From: Manis javanica
Taxonomy: Eukaryota; Chordata; Mammalia; Pholidota; Manidae
Direction: 5' to 3'
Length of the DNA: 64,000 bases
Assembly (NCBI RefSeq): GCF_040802235.1
Contig: NC_133165.1
Coordinates: forward strand, 44,963,629 to 45,027,628
The notes under the pieces: generated by a model
Told to the model about the DNA's origin: nothing
The model's input: only the letters and a program-made list of their open reading frames with translations
Database searches by the model: none
Translations under genes and position numbers: made by a program
Shown: positions 31,564 through 49,395 of the stretch, piece by piece
Position numbering within the stretch: the stretch's first letter is position 1
Layout of the letters: each line of letters opens with the position of its first letter

Positions 31564-32250
31564 CTCACACGTGTCCCGGGAGCCATCTCTCCCTTCTCGG
31601 CAGCTCCCGGCGGGTCGGCGGCCATCGGCGGCGGGGGGGCCGGGCGGCGCGGGGCGCGGAACGCTCAGAACGCCGGGGTCCACGGCCCCCCGAGGGCGCT
31701 CGTCCCCTCCCTCCGGCGGAGGCCGGGACTGCAGCGAGTGGAGATGGAGGGCGCCGGGGGCGAGGCCCTCCCACGGGCTGCGGCGCGGCCCTTCCAGGGG
31801 GAGGTTCTGCTCTGGGGGGGCTCAGTCCCTCAGTCCTCCCAGGCTAACGGGGTGGGGGGTCCTCGGGAGTAGGGTGCTCAGCTTCAGCCCGGGCCCTACT
31901 CAGTCCAGGGTCCGAGTCCCAGCTCCCCTCCCTCCGCCCCGCCTCTCCCCAGTGCCCCTGGCTCTTTAACTGGCCCCTTCCCGACCCCCACTGCCCAGGG
32001 GTCCAGGGCCAGGCCTGGGACCCCCACCGTTTCCGGGGCTCAAGCCCCGCCCACCGCCGGTTCCCGGGGAGGGGGGTGTCTCTGTAACCTGCCCCCCTCC
32101 CCTGGGCTGGTCCCTGGATTGCGGCCCCTGCCCTACGGCTACGGGGTGAGCAGTGGGGGTTGAAGGAAGCTACGGCAGCCCCGCCCCCCCAGCCTGCGCG
32201 CGCCCCCCGCCCTTTCTCCTTCCCCCAGCGCGCGACCCTCGGGAGATAGG
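31564..32250 (-). promoter_or_regulatory. FBXL19: FBXL19 CpG island and non-coding first exon
   Basis: Dense CpG island. A consensus donor on the minus strand (GTGTGAG|gtgggt, exon end 31564) would join a first exon to 30284. Reading the ATG in this exon through the splice reaches a stop soon after, so the exon is most simply 5'UTR with translation from 30260. Start site unresolved; several may be used. Confidence 0.6.
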
Positions 32251-32559
32251 GATTTAAATAAAATTTGAATAAATCCCCTTTCTCAAGCTGGAGGGTGGAA
32301 GGAAAGAATGGAAGACGGCAGGGAAAAGGGAAGGGAGCAATCGGAGTGCCTTAGCCCCCCAGGTCTCCCGGCCCCGCGCTGCTTCAGTCCGATGCCCTGG
32401 CCGCCTCTCTCATCCCTCCTGAGATCCTTCCTCCTTCCTCCTCTCTTCCCCCTCCCCTCTCTCCTCCTCCTCCTTCTCCTTACTCCCTCCTTCTCCCAGA
32501 GGAACCCCGCCCCCTGCCTCCTCCCTCCCTCATCACCTCCACTTTCCAGGAGAATGCGA

Positions 32560-33480
32560 GCAGGGCACGACGGAAGTCGTAGTTCTATGGACGGGGCTGC
32601 TACCGTGGGAACAACAGGATGCTGGGCCAGCGGGGCCTACAGACAAGATGGCGGAGGACGGTCCACGCCGGGAGCCGAGGATGCCGGGAGTTATAGTCCG
32701 GTTGGCCGGTGGTTCCCCATTGCAGAGCATAGCGAAGAAGCCGGAACGATGACTACAAACAAGATGGCGCTTTCTCCCGACCCGACCTCCTTCCCAGGCA
32801 CTCGCACGCACTCCTGTCCACAACCCTCTGCGTATGTGGTACCTGACGGGAGTCGCAGTCCATCTGCTGCCCGCTGCCATTTCTACTCGTCAGGAACAAT
32901 GGAAAGGTGAAATCGAACAAGGACTACAAGCAAGATGGCGGAAGAGGGGCGTACACTTGACTAGTAGGTGATCTTATGAGGTGCGATGGGAATAGTAGTT
33001 TTCCAGCCTTATAGTGCTCCTTAAGAATGGCAGAACCAGGAGGATAAGGAGACTACGATAAAGATGGCAGACTACCTGGCCTCTCCCCGTTGCCTCACTC
33101 TATCACCTTGGGCACCTCTCTCTCCTGTAATATGGAAATTCCTCTCCCGCTGGCGCAGAGCCTGACGGGAGTTGCAGTCTTCCTTGCTCCCCTCTTATTT
33201 TAGGTCGAGACAATGGAGGGGAAAGGGGCGGGGAGTACCGGTTAAGGAAGACGGCGACTTGGGATTTGTAGTCCACGCGTTTAAGGCTACTCCTTGTGAA
33301 AACGTGGGAAAGGTGGTGGCCTATCATTAGTCCTGCCGAGGGACGTAGACAGGACGTGGACTGTGGAAATGTGAACCACGGCGGACACGCCAAATTGTGA
33401 GTCAACGGAAACGGATTCTCTCTCCTTTTCTCCCCGCCACCCTCTTCTGAACGACGTGCCGAGAAATGTAGTCCCACGCC
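32560..33480. promoter_or_regulatory. Array of YY1-like and ZNF143/THAP11-like motifs upstream of FBXL19
   Basis: YY1-type aagatggc cores at 32645-32652, 32761-32768, 32932-32939 and 33061-33068; three are preceded directly by gactac(a/g)a. ZNF143-type gggagttgtagtcc-like cores recur at about 32572-32585, 32685-32699, 32848-32861, 32989-33001, 33166-33179, 33261-33273 and 33461-33475. Spacing is roughly 100-170 bp. Lies 0.3-1.2 kb upstream of the FBXL19 island and could drive a divergent transcript. Confidence 0.55.
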
Positions 33481-36020
33481 TTCACTCGCTAGTGGAAGGG
33501 GAGAGTTTATGTCACCAGTGGGGATGAGTGAGGGTGAGGGAGAAATGTCCGGACGATCCAGGGTTATAATAATGTCCGCCTCCCCGTGTGGCGAGGACTT
33601 CATATTTCACGGGAAGGCTCTTAAAGGAAAGCAACAGTAACCAGTATTGTCGCGATAAGGGAGGCGTGGTTATCGCCGAAAGTGAGGTCACACTGTTGTC
33701 TTTTGGAAAGCTGGGACGCCTCGCACCCGATGCTTGTTCACCCAAACCTCAGGAACTCAGTATCTTCCAAGTTATGAGGGCTCCAGGAAAAAGTCTCTGG
33801 AGTCATCCCCAAAATCCCCGCCCCTCCTTGAGAAGTCAGCAAACCTCGGTTTTCTCATCTGAGAAATGGGGATAATGATACTTATCTACGAAGCAGAGTT
33901 AGATGTGTTAAGAAAGTGACCAGCTAAGGGCCTGACGAGGGGCCTGTGTTGGCAGTTCCTTTTTTGAGGTCCCTTCCAGCACAGCTGTTATGGGATCCCA
34001 GGAATCCATCATGCCTGAAGGAATTAGCTCCTGAGAGAAGAAGACTGTGGAGGGCAGGCTACACATCAGCCGCATCCCCTCCTGCCCCGACCCTCCTCAT
34101 CTGGTTCCTCCAGCATCTACTACCAAGCCCTGCTCCCAGGGGGCGCCTATTCTCCAGTTGACAGAGGTCCTACAAACTGGCCAGATTCTTCAATCTGAAA
34201 GTTTAAGTGCTGCATACTGCCCAGCCTCATCTCCAGCCAGCTTTGGAAACATCTGTCTAGGCACCTCAGCAGTCCAAGCAAATGGGACTGCTTCCTACCT
34301 CTGTGACTTCTTGCCTGCCTTCTAAATCTTACTCCTCTGCCTGGAAAACTACTCACTTTTGACCCCAAGGTAACCCCTCCACACCACCCCCAACTCCACC
34401 TTGCTTCCCTCTCTTCGGTATTTGAAAGAGGGTTAGAGCGCCTTGGTGGGTGTGGTTTTTCTGTCTGGCAAGTTGATGCTGGCCAGCGAGGTGTGATGTC
34501 CTAAGCTGGCAAGGACTTGGCCTCAGGCTAAACCGAGGCCTTTTCCTGTCCTGCCCTTCCCCTCCTTTTCCTGTCCTGTCCTTCCCCTCCTTCTCTCCCA
34601 CTTCTCCACCCAATTAACTGTTCATCCTTCAGGTCTTTGTTTACAAATGCCACTGTCCCAATGAAGCCAGTTCCCAGATGAGATTCATATATTCTTCCTT
34701 CCATTAGATTGTAAGCTTTATGTAGAGTCCACCTCACATGTTATTAAGTGCTTCCAGCATCTCATTTGATTCTCATAAGCATCCTATAAAATAGAATCAG
34801 ATTTTAGAGATGTTGAAACGGGTCCAGAATGCATGAGTGGTAGAGCCAGGATCTTGGTAAACCAAGATTCCAGAGCCATCCTCAAAACTACTGCTGCACC
34901 CACAAACTGATCAAATCCAGCCCATGTGTGTGTGTAGTTTGGCATAGAAACAACACATTTATCTTGCAAATACGAATTTCCACTTTGACTTGACATCCCT
35001 GAAATCTAGCAACACTGAGTCTGCTTTCTTCCAGCGAGAAACAGCTGGAGCTGAGCAGTGGCTGTCCCTTTGGATAAGATATATACTCATCAGTTGGACA
35101 CAGTCCTGACCCAGCTTGCTTCAATACTAATGTAAGCATTACTGATTCCCACTTCATTAACTGAGACAGCCAGAAAAAGCCTATTGAGCTCAAGACCATT
35201 TCTTATACTGTTTATAGCGCCCCAGTGCCAGAGGTCATGCTTGTGCCCACAGCTGGCTGGGTAGCAGGATGACAGAATGAGATTGCATATAAAGATATAG
35301 GAAATCTTTCACTGTATAACCTATTCTACAGTTTGAAATTTTTCCCATGAGCAGGTGTTATTTATGTTCTGAAAATATAAGTTGAAAATACTATAGCCCA
35401 GCCATGTTGACATTAAAATATAAAGATGATGGTCAGATCTCAAGCATGAACACAGAATACAGTACCCATGAGCCCCATTTCATTTGTACAAAACTGATAT
35501 TTTCTGTCAACCTTATTTATGCATTTCGTTTAATAACTTTTGGAAGGGTGGCTTAAGACCACTAGTGTTTTCTTGTATGAGGGCCTGGGTGGTGGGGCTG
35601 CAGACCAGTGCTGGGAGCCATGCTACTCAAGCTGTGTAGCAAAGCTCAGGCTGGAGGAAGACCCCCACAAATCAGGGGTCTTTGCAGCTGGCTCCCTCTG
35701 TTACCCACCTTGATTTTGTTATTTTCCATTATACTATTGGCTTTGTTTTTACTTGCATTGTTGCCAAAGACTAAGCTAACCTTTGCTAAGCAGCACGGAA
35801 AAGATGAGAACATAAACTTCCCACAAGCTTTTCAGGGCAGTGCTCCTGAAGAATAGAACACGCAGGGGCCAAATGGTGATCTTAGCATAAAGTACCGAAA
35901 CCTGCTGTTAGTCAAACATTGACCACCCCATTTCCACTGAGAATGCCCCCCTTGTTTATGCTAGTGAAACTAGTAATGGAAAGTTTTCTAGAAATCAAGT
36001 TATGAAAGAATATTGAATAG
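33480..36020. other. Intergenic, no gene recognised
   Basis: Contains MIR-like fragments (about 33840-33920, 34740-34850). Composition shifts from GC-rich to AT-rich around 35.2 kb. An 82-codon frame at 35608-35856 has a hydrophobic segment but no family signature. Otherwise nothing recognisable. Confidence 0.5.
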
Positions 36021-36029
36021 AATAACCCT

Positions 36030-36790
36030 GTTGACACTTAATTAATCATCTCATGTTTTCTTCCCTCTACTACTTCTGTAGTTTGTTTTTCTTCTTTCCT
36101 AATCACAGCCCTTTACTAGTATTTGTGCCTCATACGTGAAATTACCAAGTACCATATTCCAGGAAGTAAAGATACCTCAAAAACAAGTGCTGGGCATAGA
36201 AGCCATGGAGCATAAATCTGCAAAGAAGTGAAAAATTAACCTTTTCAAAGAATATTACTTCTCTCTCACTTACCAGCTTTACATCTCCCTGTATGGCCCC
36301 ATAAGATGGCTGGTTAGCCAGAGACAGGTAAGATTCCTCAAGGGAGGAACAACCTAAGACAGGCACAGTTGCAGGGGGCCATCAGGTGAGAAAAAGGGAG
36401 CCAACAGAGGTGAGGCTTAGAACCTCACCCCCCCAGTTTTGAGAGAAATCTACACCTGTGGATGTTTTGTTGCCCTTGTTCAGCTTGGATTAAGACCTGG
36501 TCTGTAGGCACAAACCTGATCATCTATACCTGCCTTCTTACAGTTCTAAATCATGCTTTCTATCTATATCTTGCATTTACCTACTACATTAACATTTTAT
36601 TAGATTCACATATAAAGTATAAAAACCAAATGAATAATCATACATCATATTTGACGTGATTGTTTATAGTTTAAAGTTTGTAGTTAAAACAGAAACAGTT
36701 TCTATGATATGAATGCCCTTGCATTGTTCACTATGTAAGAACTTGTTTAGTCCCTGCAGTAGTGGAGTCATGGAGACCTGTGTGGCAATT
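36030..36790 (+). mobile_element. ERV fragment, copy 1 (post-env region plus LTR 5' part)
   Basis: Matches the region after the envelope remnant at 53779-54300 (for example shared catagaagccatgg and cataaatctgcaaagaagt) and then the LTR start seen at 51890 and 62020 (gattcacatataaa). The polypurine tract and LTR terminus present in the 51.9-kb copy are missing here: about 34 bases are deleted at 36600. The LTR similarity fades after about 36750. Confidence 0.7.
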
Positions 36791-36799
36791 GTCAGGGAG

Positions 36800-39333
36800 A
36801 TTTTGGTATCTACACAGAAGAAAGAGAAATGTAGATAAGAAGGAGAAAATTAGTTTGCTGCCTACTGTGCCCTATAAAGGCGTATAAGGTGAAGATATGA
36901 GTTTATGATTTTAGATTGATTATAAACTTATTAAAGCCTCTAACTGTGGCACTAGGTGACCTGTATTTCACCCTGAGCTGATAAACTCCATAGTCGCTGC
37001 TACATACTGCACGCTCCTACAGTCACATGCACTACTTAGAAACTGCGTTGCATAGAAATGTAAAACACAATAGAGTACATGTTAATAAGAAAAGTTTCAG
37101 TCAAAGAACAGAAAAGCAATCACCTGTCTAATGCTTGACCAACCATGAATAGATTAGAAAGTAAAAGAAAGAAAAAAGCTTGCCTGTACTTATTAACCAA
37201 CTGCCTATACTAATTAATCATCAGAATAATAAAAAATAATCATATCCTTGTGCAAAATGGTATAAATAAAGCTGTCATTGGCACTTTGTTGAGAGACCAC
37301 CTCCATCTGACTCCGTGTCCTGTCTCTCCATACGCCGACTCTGTCCTGCACCTTCGGGCATCCCATCCCTAGGCTGGAGCTGGACTCTGGCAGACCAGGT
37401 TCAGAAGCAAGTCAGACCATTCAGTCCCCATGAAGAGCTGCCAAAAGAATTGGAGTCCTGTCTGCTTTTAGAACTAACTGCAGCCTTGGAACAAGTGCAT
37501 TGAATTCAGGAACTGGAGTGACCCACTTATCCTAAGGTTCCTCTTTAGTAGTGCCTGTTCTTCCTTCTCGAAGTCTACTGGATCTCTGTAGAAGTTCATA
37601 GCTTCCATCTCAGCCAGGATGAGTTAGGTTTTACTGCAGTAATAGCATTTGGCTAGCTTGTTAAAACAAAAGTCTGTTTCTTGCTCATGCATGTCTGGTG
37701 TTGGTCAACAAGGGAAGTCTGTTAGTTCTAGTGACTCGGAATAAGGCCAAGAGAATAGGCTCCAACTTGCTATGAGCTTCCATGATCAGCATCCAATTAT
37801 GGGTGGATAGGAAGAGGACTTGGGTGAAGCACACAGTGGCTTTTATAGCTTCTACCCAGAAGTGACCCATGACAGTTCTGATTGCATTGTATTGACCAGT
37901 CTATAGCCTTACCTACTTCAAGAAGGGCAGAAAAGGGCATTCTGCACATGCCTTCAGAAGAACTAGAATACTTGTGAGTAGCCCTAATGACATGCACAGC
38001 TTCCTGTGGGTCCTAGGGAAATTTAGCGCTGCCATATAGAGCATTTTCTGGGCAAGCACTCACTACAAGACACCCACTGAGCTAGCTCTTATGTTGCCCC
38101 ATGGGTATGTCCACATCTTCGTAAAGTGAAGAGAAGTCTGATTTACATGAACTATGGTGAACAAGTGAACAGAAAATGCCTCTGTGAGAGGTCAATGGTC
38201 AGCCCTGGGATAAGTTACCATAAAAAGCAAGGCTTCCAAAAAGCTTCCTGAACTGATTAGTGAGATTCCAGAAGTGAAATGCTCAGCAATGGGTGTGGCT
38301 TCAGGTGGCCTCAGAACACACTTGAGGAGAGCTCCTTGGCCAGTGTTTTGGGAGGATCTGATGTCACCAGTAGTTGAGTTTCTGCTGGTAGCTCATGTTG
38401 CCAGCAGAAATTTCTCCCTGAATGTCTTAAAATTTATCATATAGATAAATTCCTTTTTGCAGATGTACCTTTTCACTTAAGAACTGGGATTGATGCTCTA
38501 AGTGGATTCCTGCAGCAAGGGCTCTAGACATTGTAAACATTTCTCTTTTTAAGATGGTAAATTTTATATTTTTTTGCCACAAAACTTAAAAAATTTTTTT
38601 TAAGTTTCCACTTAAATAGTACAGTTCCTGTAGGAACTAGAAGCAGTGCAGCATGGACTCCTCTCTAGGTAGAATGAAAAAGACATGATCCTTTCTTGGA
38701 AAAGCTATTTGAAGGTAAAATCTAGCTCACCAAGAGGTGAGTCAAAATAAAAGATTGCTGGTTACCATTGAAAATATGTAAATGTCAATCTAAACAATTA
38801 AGGAAATCAGGATTGAAAAATAGAATACACTATAAATGTTATAAATGTTAGTAAACTAAAAATAGTAATACAACCAAAAATGTGGATGTAGGGGAAGAGT
38901 AAGAAATATTAGGAATTAATTGGGAGTGGCTAATGTTGCAGAAAGTCAACTAGTCATGTCCATTTTTAAAATATGATTAGTAAATAATTAGCCCATCATG
39001 TTTTTTTTTCACAATCCTTTTTTCATAACCTCTGAGGAATCTTAAAGGGGAAAATGTCATGTAGTGAAGAAACATTGATCTGAAGTGCCACTGTTCTTTC
39101 AGTTTGGTTCCCATTTCTTTATTTTCTGTTAAATTCAAATAAAGATAAATGTAATGTTTTATTTTAAAATGGAATATATAGTATGAATTAATATGGATTC
39201 TTTTTCTATTTACCTGTGAAATGTTTAGAATGATGTTCACTAAATGTCAATACAATAACAGCCATTTCTGGTGGTGAAATAGGGTAGTTGGTTTATTCTT
39301 TGTTCTTTTCTGGTTTGCTTGAATTTTTATAAT
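36800..39333. other. Repeat-rich intergenic sequence
   Basis: AT-rich. A possible second LTR end with a tataaataaagc signal lies at about 37262-37274. An old interspersed repeat seems to begin near 37600. No gene recognised. Confidence 0.4.
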
Positions 39334-39344
39334 GAACAGGTATC

Positions 39345-39707
39345 TTTTTTATTATCACACATATTCCTGTTATTTATTTATCGTATTATTATTATTATTT
39401 TTTGGTATCATTAATCTACAATTACATGAAGAATATTATGTTTATTAGACTCCCCCCATCACCAAGTCCTCCCACAAACTCCATTACAGTCACTGTCCAT
39501 CAGCTTAGTAAGATGCTGTAAAATCACTACTTGTCATCTCTGTGTTGCACAGCCCTCCCCGTGCCCCCCAAAATTATACATGCTAATTGTAATGCCCCTT
39601 TCTTTTTCCCCACCCTTATCCCTCCCTTCCCACCCATCCTCCCCAGTCCCTTTCCCTTTGGTAACTGTTAGTCCATTCTTGGGTTCTGTGATTCTGCTGC
39701 TGTTTTT
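39345..39707 (-). mobile_element. 5'-truncated L1 3' end
   Basis: Same 3'UTR sequence as the longer L1s in this window, in antisense (shared attaatctacaattacatg and ctttccctttggtaactgtt). Flanked by an 11-bp target-site duplication gaacaggtatc at 39334-39344 and 39708-39718. About 360 bp, including a T/ATT-rich tail at the left. Confidence 0.85.
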
Positions 39708-39769
39708 GAACAGGTATCATTTGAACAAAAACGATAAAGCCTTTAGTCTTTTAAATGTATATTTTTAAG

Positions 39770-40640
39770 AATTTAATTGCAGACTTGAGTAGACATTTCT
39801 CCAAAGAAGGTATATAAAAACCACCACCAGCACAAGAAAAGACGTTCAACATCATTAGTTATTAGGGAAATGCAAATCAAAACCATGATAAGATTCCACT
39901 TCATACCACTTAGGATGGGTGTTATTTGAAAACAAAAATAATAAGTGTTGGCAAGGATGTGGAGAAATTGGAATCTGTGCATTGCAGGTGGGAATATAAA
40001 ATAGTGCAGCCACTGTGGAAGATGGTATGGTGGATTCTCAAAAAATTAAACATTAATGTATGATTAATTAATCAAAGATTTACCATATGATGTAGCAATC
40101 CCACTTCTAGGTATATACCCAAAATAATTGAAAGCAGAGACTCAGATATTTGTACACCCATGTTCACAGAAGCAGTATTCACGATAGCCAAAAGGTGGAA
40201 GCAAATTAAGTGTCCACTGATGGAAGAAAAGATAAGTAAAATGTGGTACATACGTACCATGGAATATTATTCAACCTTGAAAAATAATGAAATTCTGATA
40301 CATGCTACAACATGGATGAACCTTGAAAGCAGCATGCTAAGTGAAACAAGCCAGACACAAAAGGACAAATAGTGTATGATTCCACTGATAATGAGGTCCC
40401 TAGAGTAGTCAAATTCATAGAGACAAAGTGAATTGTGGTTGCCAGGGTTGGGGGAGAAGGAATGGGGAGTTAGTGTTTAATGGGTCCTGAGTTTCAGTTT
40501 GGGCAGATAAAAAAGTTTTGGAGATAGATCGTGATGATGGTTGCACAACAATATGAATGCACTTAATTCCACTGAACTATACACTTAAAAATGATTAAAA
40601 TAGTAAGTTTTATGTGTATGTTTCCACAATACACAACATA
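39770..40640 (+). mobile_element. Old L1 3' end (ORF2 C-terminus and 3'UTR)
   Basis: Diverged L1 ORF2 C-terminal region (decayed CNIGGNVK-type and WYIRTMEYYSTLKNNE-type reading) followed by an old-type 3'UTR. More diverged than the other L1s in the window and of a different 3'UTR family, so an older insertion. Confidence 0.75.
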
Positions 40641-42010
40641 CCACTATACTGTAATAAGGGGGAAAGAATGTAATTGCAACAAGTTTTTTTTCTAGTTTAA
40701 AATGGATATAGAAGATACAGATTTAAATTATACAATGAACTCAGAATGTTACCTGGAAACTTTAAATTTATATTCTAGTCACTTTCCTCTTGTAAAAACA
40801 GAACAGACATAATCGTAGTTTAAAAACAACTAGTTTGGAATGATTTTGAGCAATGTTTTAAAGTAAAAATAGCAGGTGCAGAACAGTATGTGTGGTTTGC
40901 CACTGTTCTGAAAAGGTAAAAACTAAACACACATATTTGATCACAGCTTAAAACGTCCTTGAAAGCATTTAGAAAAAACAAGTATCTCTGGTTGCCTCCA
41001 GAGCAGGGAACTGGGTGGCTAGGGAGCAGAGGTGGGAGGAAACCCTTTCACTGAACAGGTGCCTTTTTGGCCCTTTGAATGTTGAGTTACCTGTCCTCAA
41101 ATGACTTCATTACCTTTGTAAAGAAACACAATTATAAAGAATCAAATTGTTAAAAAGCGTTCTGGAAAATTCTGAAATGCACATCTGGTTGGTTGAGGAA
41201 CACTACCACTAGATTGAATAAATGGGTATTAAGCACCGCTTGCAGGCCAGCTCCACAGTAGGCAGCTATGTTGCACCCTGGCCTAATCCAAAATGAGGAG
41301 GGAGGCTCAGGCCTCCGTCTGTCTAGAGATGACAGTTTAGAATTCATGCTCCCCATAATCTAGGATTTGTAAAACTGTGGCCTCTTGCACAGTACTGTAT
41401 CCTTCCAAGGCGCCATGAAGAGCCATGAATTCCCACATAATGCCTCCACCAGCTGCTATTGGACCTCCTGCCTCCATTCCCTTTCTGAAATGGGCCCAGC
41501 TTCTCCTTTCCTCTATGCTTAAGGCAGCCCCTAAACTCCATCTAATCCTTCACAGATACTAGGAAGCCTGAAGACTTGGATTTGCTGCTGCCCAAAGCTC
41601 TCTCTTCCACTAAAATGACCTGACTCCCACTTGCTTTGGTTAAGCAGGGGTTAGGGATCAGCTGCTTCCCATAGTTGGCTGCCTCCCAAGCCTGATTCTA
41701 TCCTTTCTTCCTCCTACCCATCCTTCCTTCTTTCCTTCCTTCCTTTTTGCTTTTTTGTATTTATGGTTATCTTTCCTTATCTGAAATGTTTCTTTTGTTA
41801 CTGTCTTTTCTAACAATTAAAGTCAATATGCAACAACTTTTGAATTTGTATGTTCTTTGAACTTCCAGCGTACAACTTTTAGGTTTGATTCATTTTGATT
41901 TCTACCTATTATGGAAAATTTTGAACACATACAAAGTTAGAACAATATAATGAACCCCAATTTGTTATATATTTTTGTTATAAAACAGAGTCTGGAAAAT
42001 GGTAACTCTT
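40641..42010. other. Intergenic, no gene recognised
   Basis: AT-rich sequence with a CCTTC-type pyrimidine tract near 41715-41750. Nothing else recognised. Confidence 0.4.
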
Positions 42011-42012
42011 AC

Positions 42013-42290
42013 ATTACTTAAGACAAATTAATGCAGTCCTTAAACCTATGGGTCCTTTACAAGAAGGCCTCCCTTCTCCAGTTATGATGCTGAAAGACCT
42101 GGACATGGTTATTATTAATCTTAAAGATTGCTTTTTTACAATTCCTTTAGCTGTGGCAGATAGGGGAAAGTATGCTTTTACTGTACCCTCCTTAAATTTA
42201 CAAGCTCCTTCAGAAGGATTCCAATAGAAAGTACTTCCTCAAGGAATGTTGAACAGCTCTACAATTTGTCAAAATTATGTGCACAGGGCT
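42013..42290 (+). pseudogene. Retroviral reverse-transcriptase fragment (class II ERV-like)
   Basis: One frame reads GPLQEGLPSPVM, then NLKDCFFTIPL and VLPQGM, the order of conserved RT blocks upstream of the catalytic YxDD. An in-frame stop lies just before the VLPQGM block. Too short for any function. Most similar in pattern to betaretrovirus-like ERVs. Confidence 0.75.
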
Positions 42291-42431
42291 CTCTTGTCCC
42301 CTCCTGGCATGAGCCAGGAGCTCTGTCCTCTCACTGTATCTCTAAATAAAAGCCTCCCTTTAGCTCTCCTACCTTGACTATTTACTAAGTTCATTTATGA
42401 GCTCCGCAAACAAGAATCATGGCATCATCTT
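42285..42431 (+). mobile_element. ERV R-U5 LTR end
   Basis: Carries a poly(A) signal aataaa at 42345-42350 and ends directly at a tRNA-Pro primer-binding site. The U3 part is absent: sequence to the left is the RT fragment. Confidence 0.7.
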
Positions 42432-42449
42432 TGGGGGCTCGTCCAGGAT
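42432..42449 (+). other. tRNA-Pro primer-binding site of an ERV1-type element
   Basis: tgggggctcgtccaggat matches the standard 18-base proline tRNA PBS at 17 of 18 positions. A splice-donor-like gaggtgagt follows at about 42457. Confidence 0.88.
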
Positions 42450-43314
42450 AACTTCGGAGGTGAGTATCAGCATCCAAGCCTGCTTTTTCTTTCACTGTTC
42501 TTATATGAGGAATCCGTCTATGGCACACAGCATTGGGCGCTCTGACTGGGTATTCATGAGGAGCGCCTCTCTGTCTCTGACTTCCAGCCTGCTTCTTCAG
42601 CTCACCCTGGCCTCTCAGTGAGGCAGGGGATGTTCCTAACTCTCTCCTAACTTCATCAATCTCACTGAACCTGATGCCCACCACTACAAGGTAAGAGATT
42701 GCTCTTATTCCTGACTAAATGCTGTACTCTTTATCTCATAAAATGTGTCTGAGCACCCATTAGCCACTTAAAAGACAATTAACTTTGGCTACCAGTCTTA
42801 AGTCTCTGATTAGAAAGGCTTGGCCCCTTTATATACTTATATACAGTATAATAAGATTATGCAGCTAAATATATTTTTATGCAAAGAAGGGAAATGGTCA
42901 AAAATCCCATAGACTACAATATGGAGCTCATTTTCTAAATTATTTTGGTGGAAATCTATTTTTATTGAGTTCATTAACTTCAAAGACTGGGAGGTTTTTA
43001 AACTAGACTCCCTGAAATGGAAGAACTTTATCTTCTGCAATACAGCCTGGCTTTAAATGACTGGTGCTAGAATTGTACTTGCATTCCATTTCCAGCCCCC
43101 TAGACACACACAGTCCCTATCAGTTCAGAGCCTTCATGGGCCCTGTTAGTCTGGGGCCATCTATACTTTAACGCAGTTATGTAAACTATTCACCCTTGGC
43201 ATGTATTCTGGAAAACTGAGATACCTTTAATCACCTTTAATCAAGTAAGCTAAAAAGAAAGAAGGCTATTGAATATCAGTAACTCAAATCTTTGTATCAG
43301 TTTATCTGTCTGTG
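42450..43314 (+). mobile_element. ERV leader / decayed internal sequence
   Basis: Follows the PBS. No intact frame, no gag domain that I can name. Interrupted at 43315 by the antisense L1 and probably resumes at 49396. Confidence 0.45.
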
Positions 43315-43327
43315 TATATGTTCTTTT
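43315..43327. repeat. L1 target-site duplication, left copy
   Basis: tatatgttctttt, matching tatatgctctttt at 49383-49395 at 12 of 13 positions. Confidence 0.8.
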
Positions 43328-49382
<6,055 letters not shown>

Positions 49383-49395
49383 TATATGCTCTTTT
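49383..49395. repeat. L1 target-site duplication, right copy
   Basis: tatatgctctttt, partner of 43315-43327. Confidence 0.8.

Noticed and set aside
32308-32910. 200-codon plus-strand frame in Pro/Leu/Ser-rich sequence
   Set aside because: Driven by a CT-rich tract. No family signature, although a non-coding divergent transcript here remains possible.
33103-33603. 166-codon minus-strand frame upstream of FBXL19
   Set aside because: Covers the motif array and has no homology I recognise. Probably chance.
35608-35856. 82-codon frame with a hydrophobic segment
   Set aside because: No recognised family and no splice context. Lies next to ERV sequence, but I could not tie it to env.
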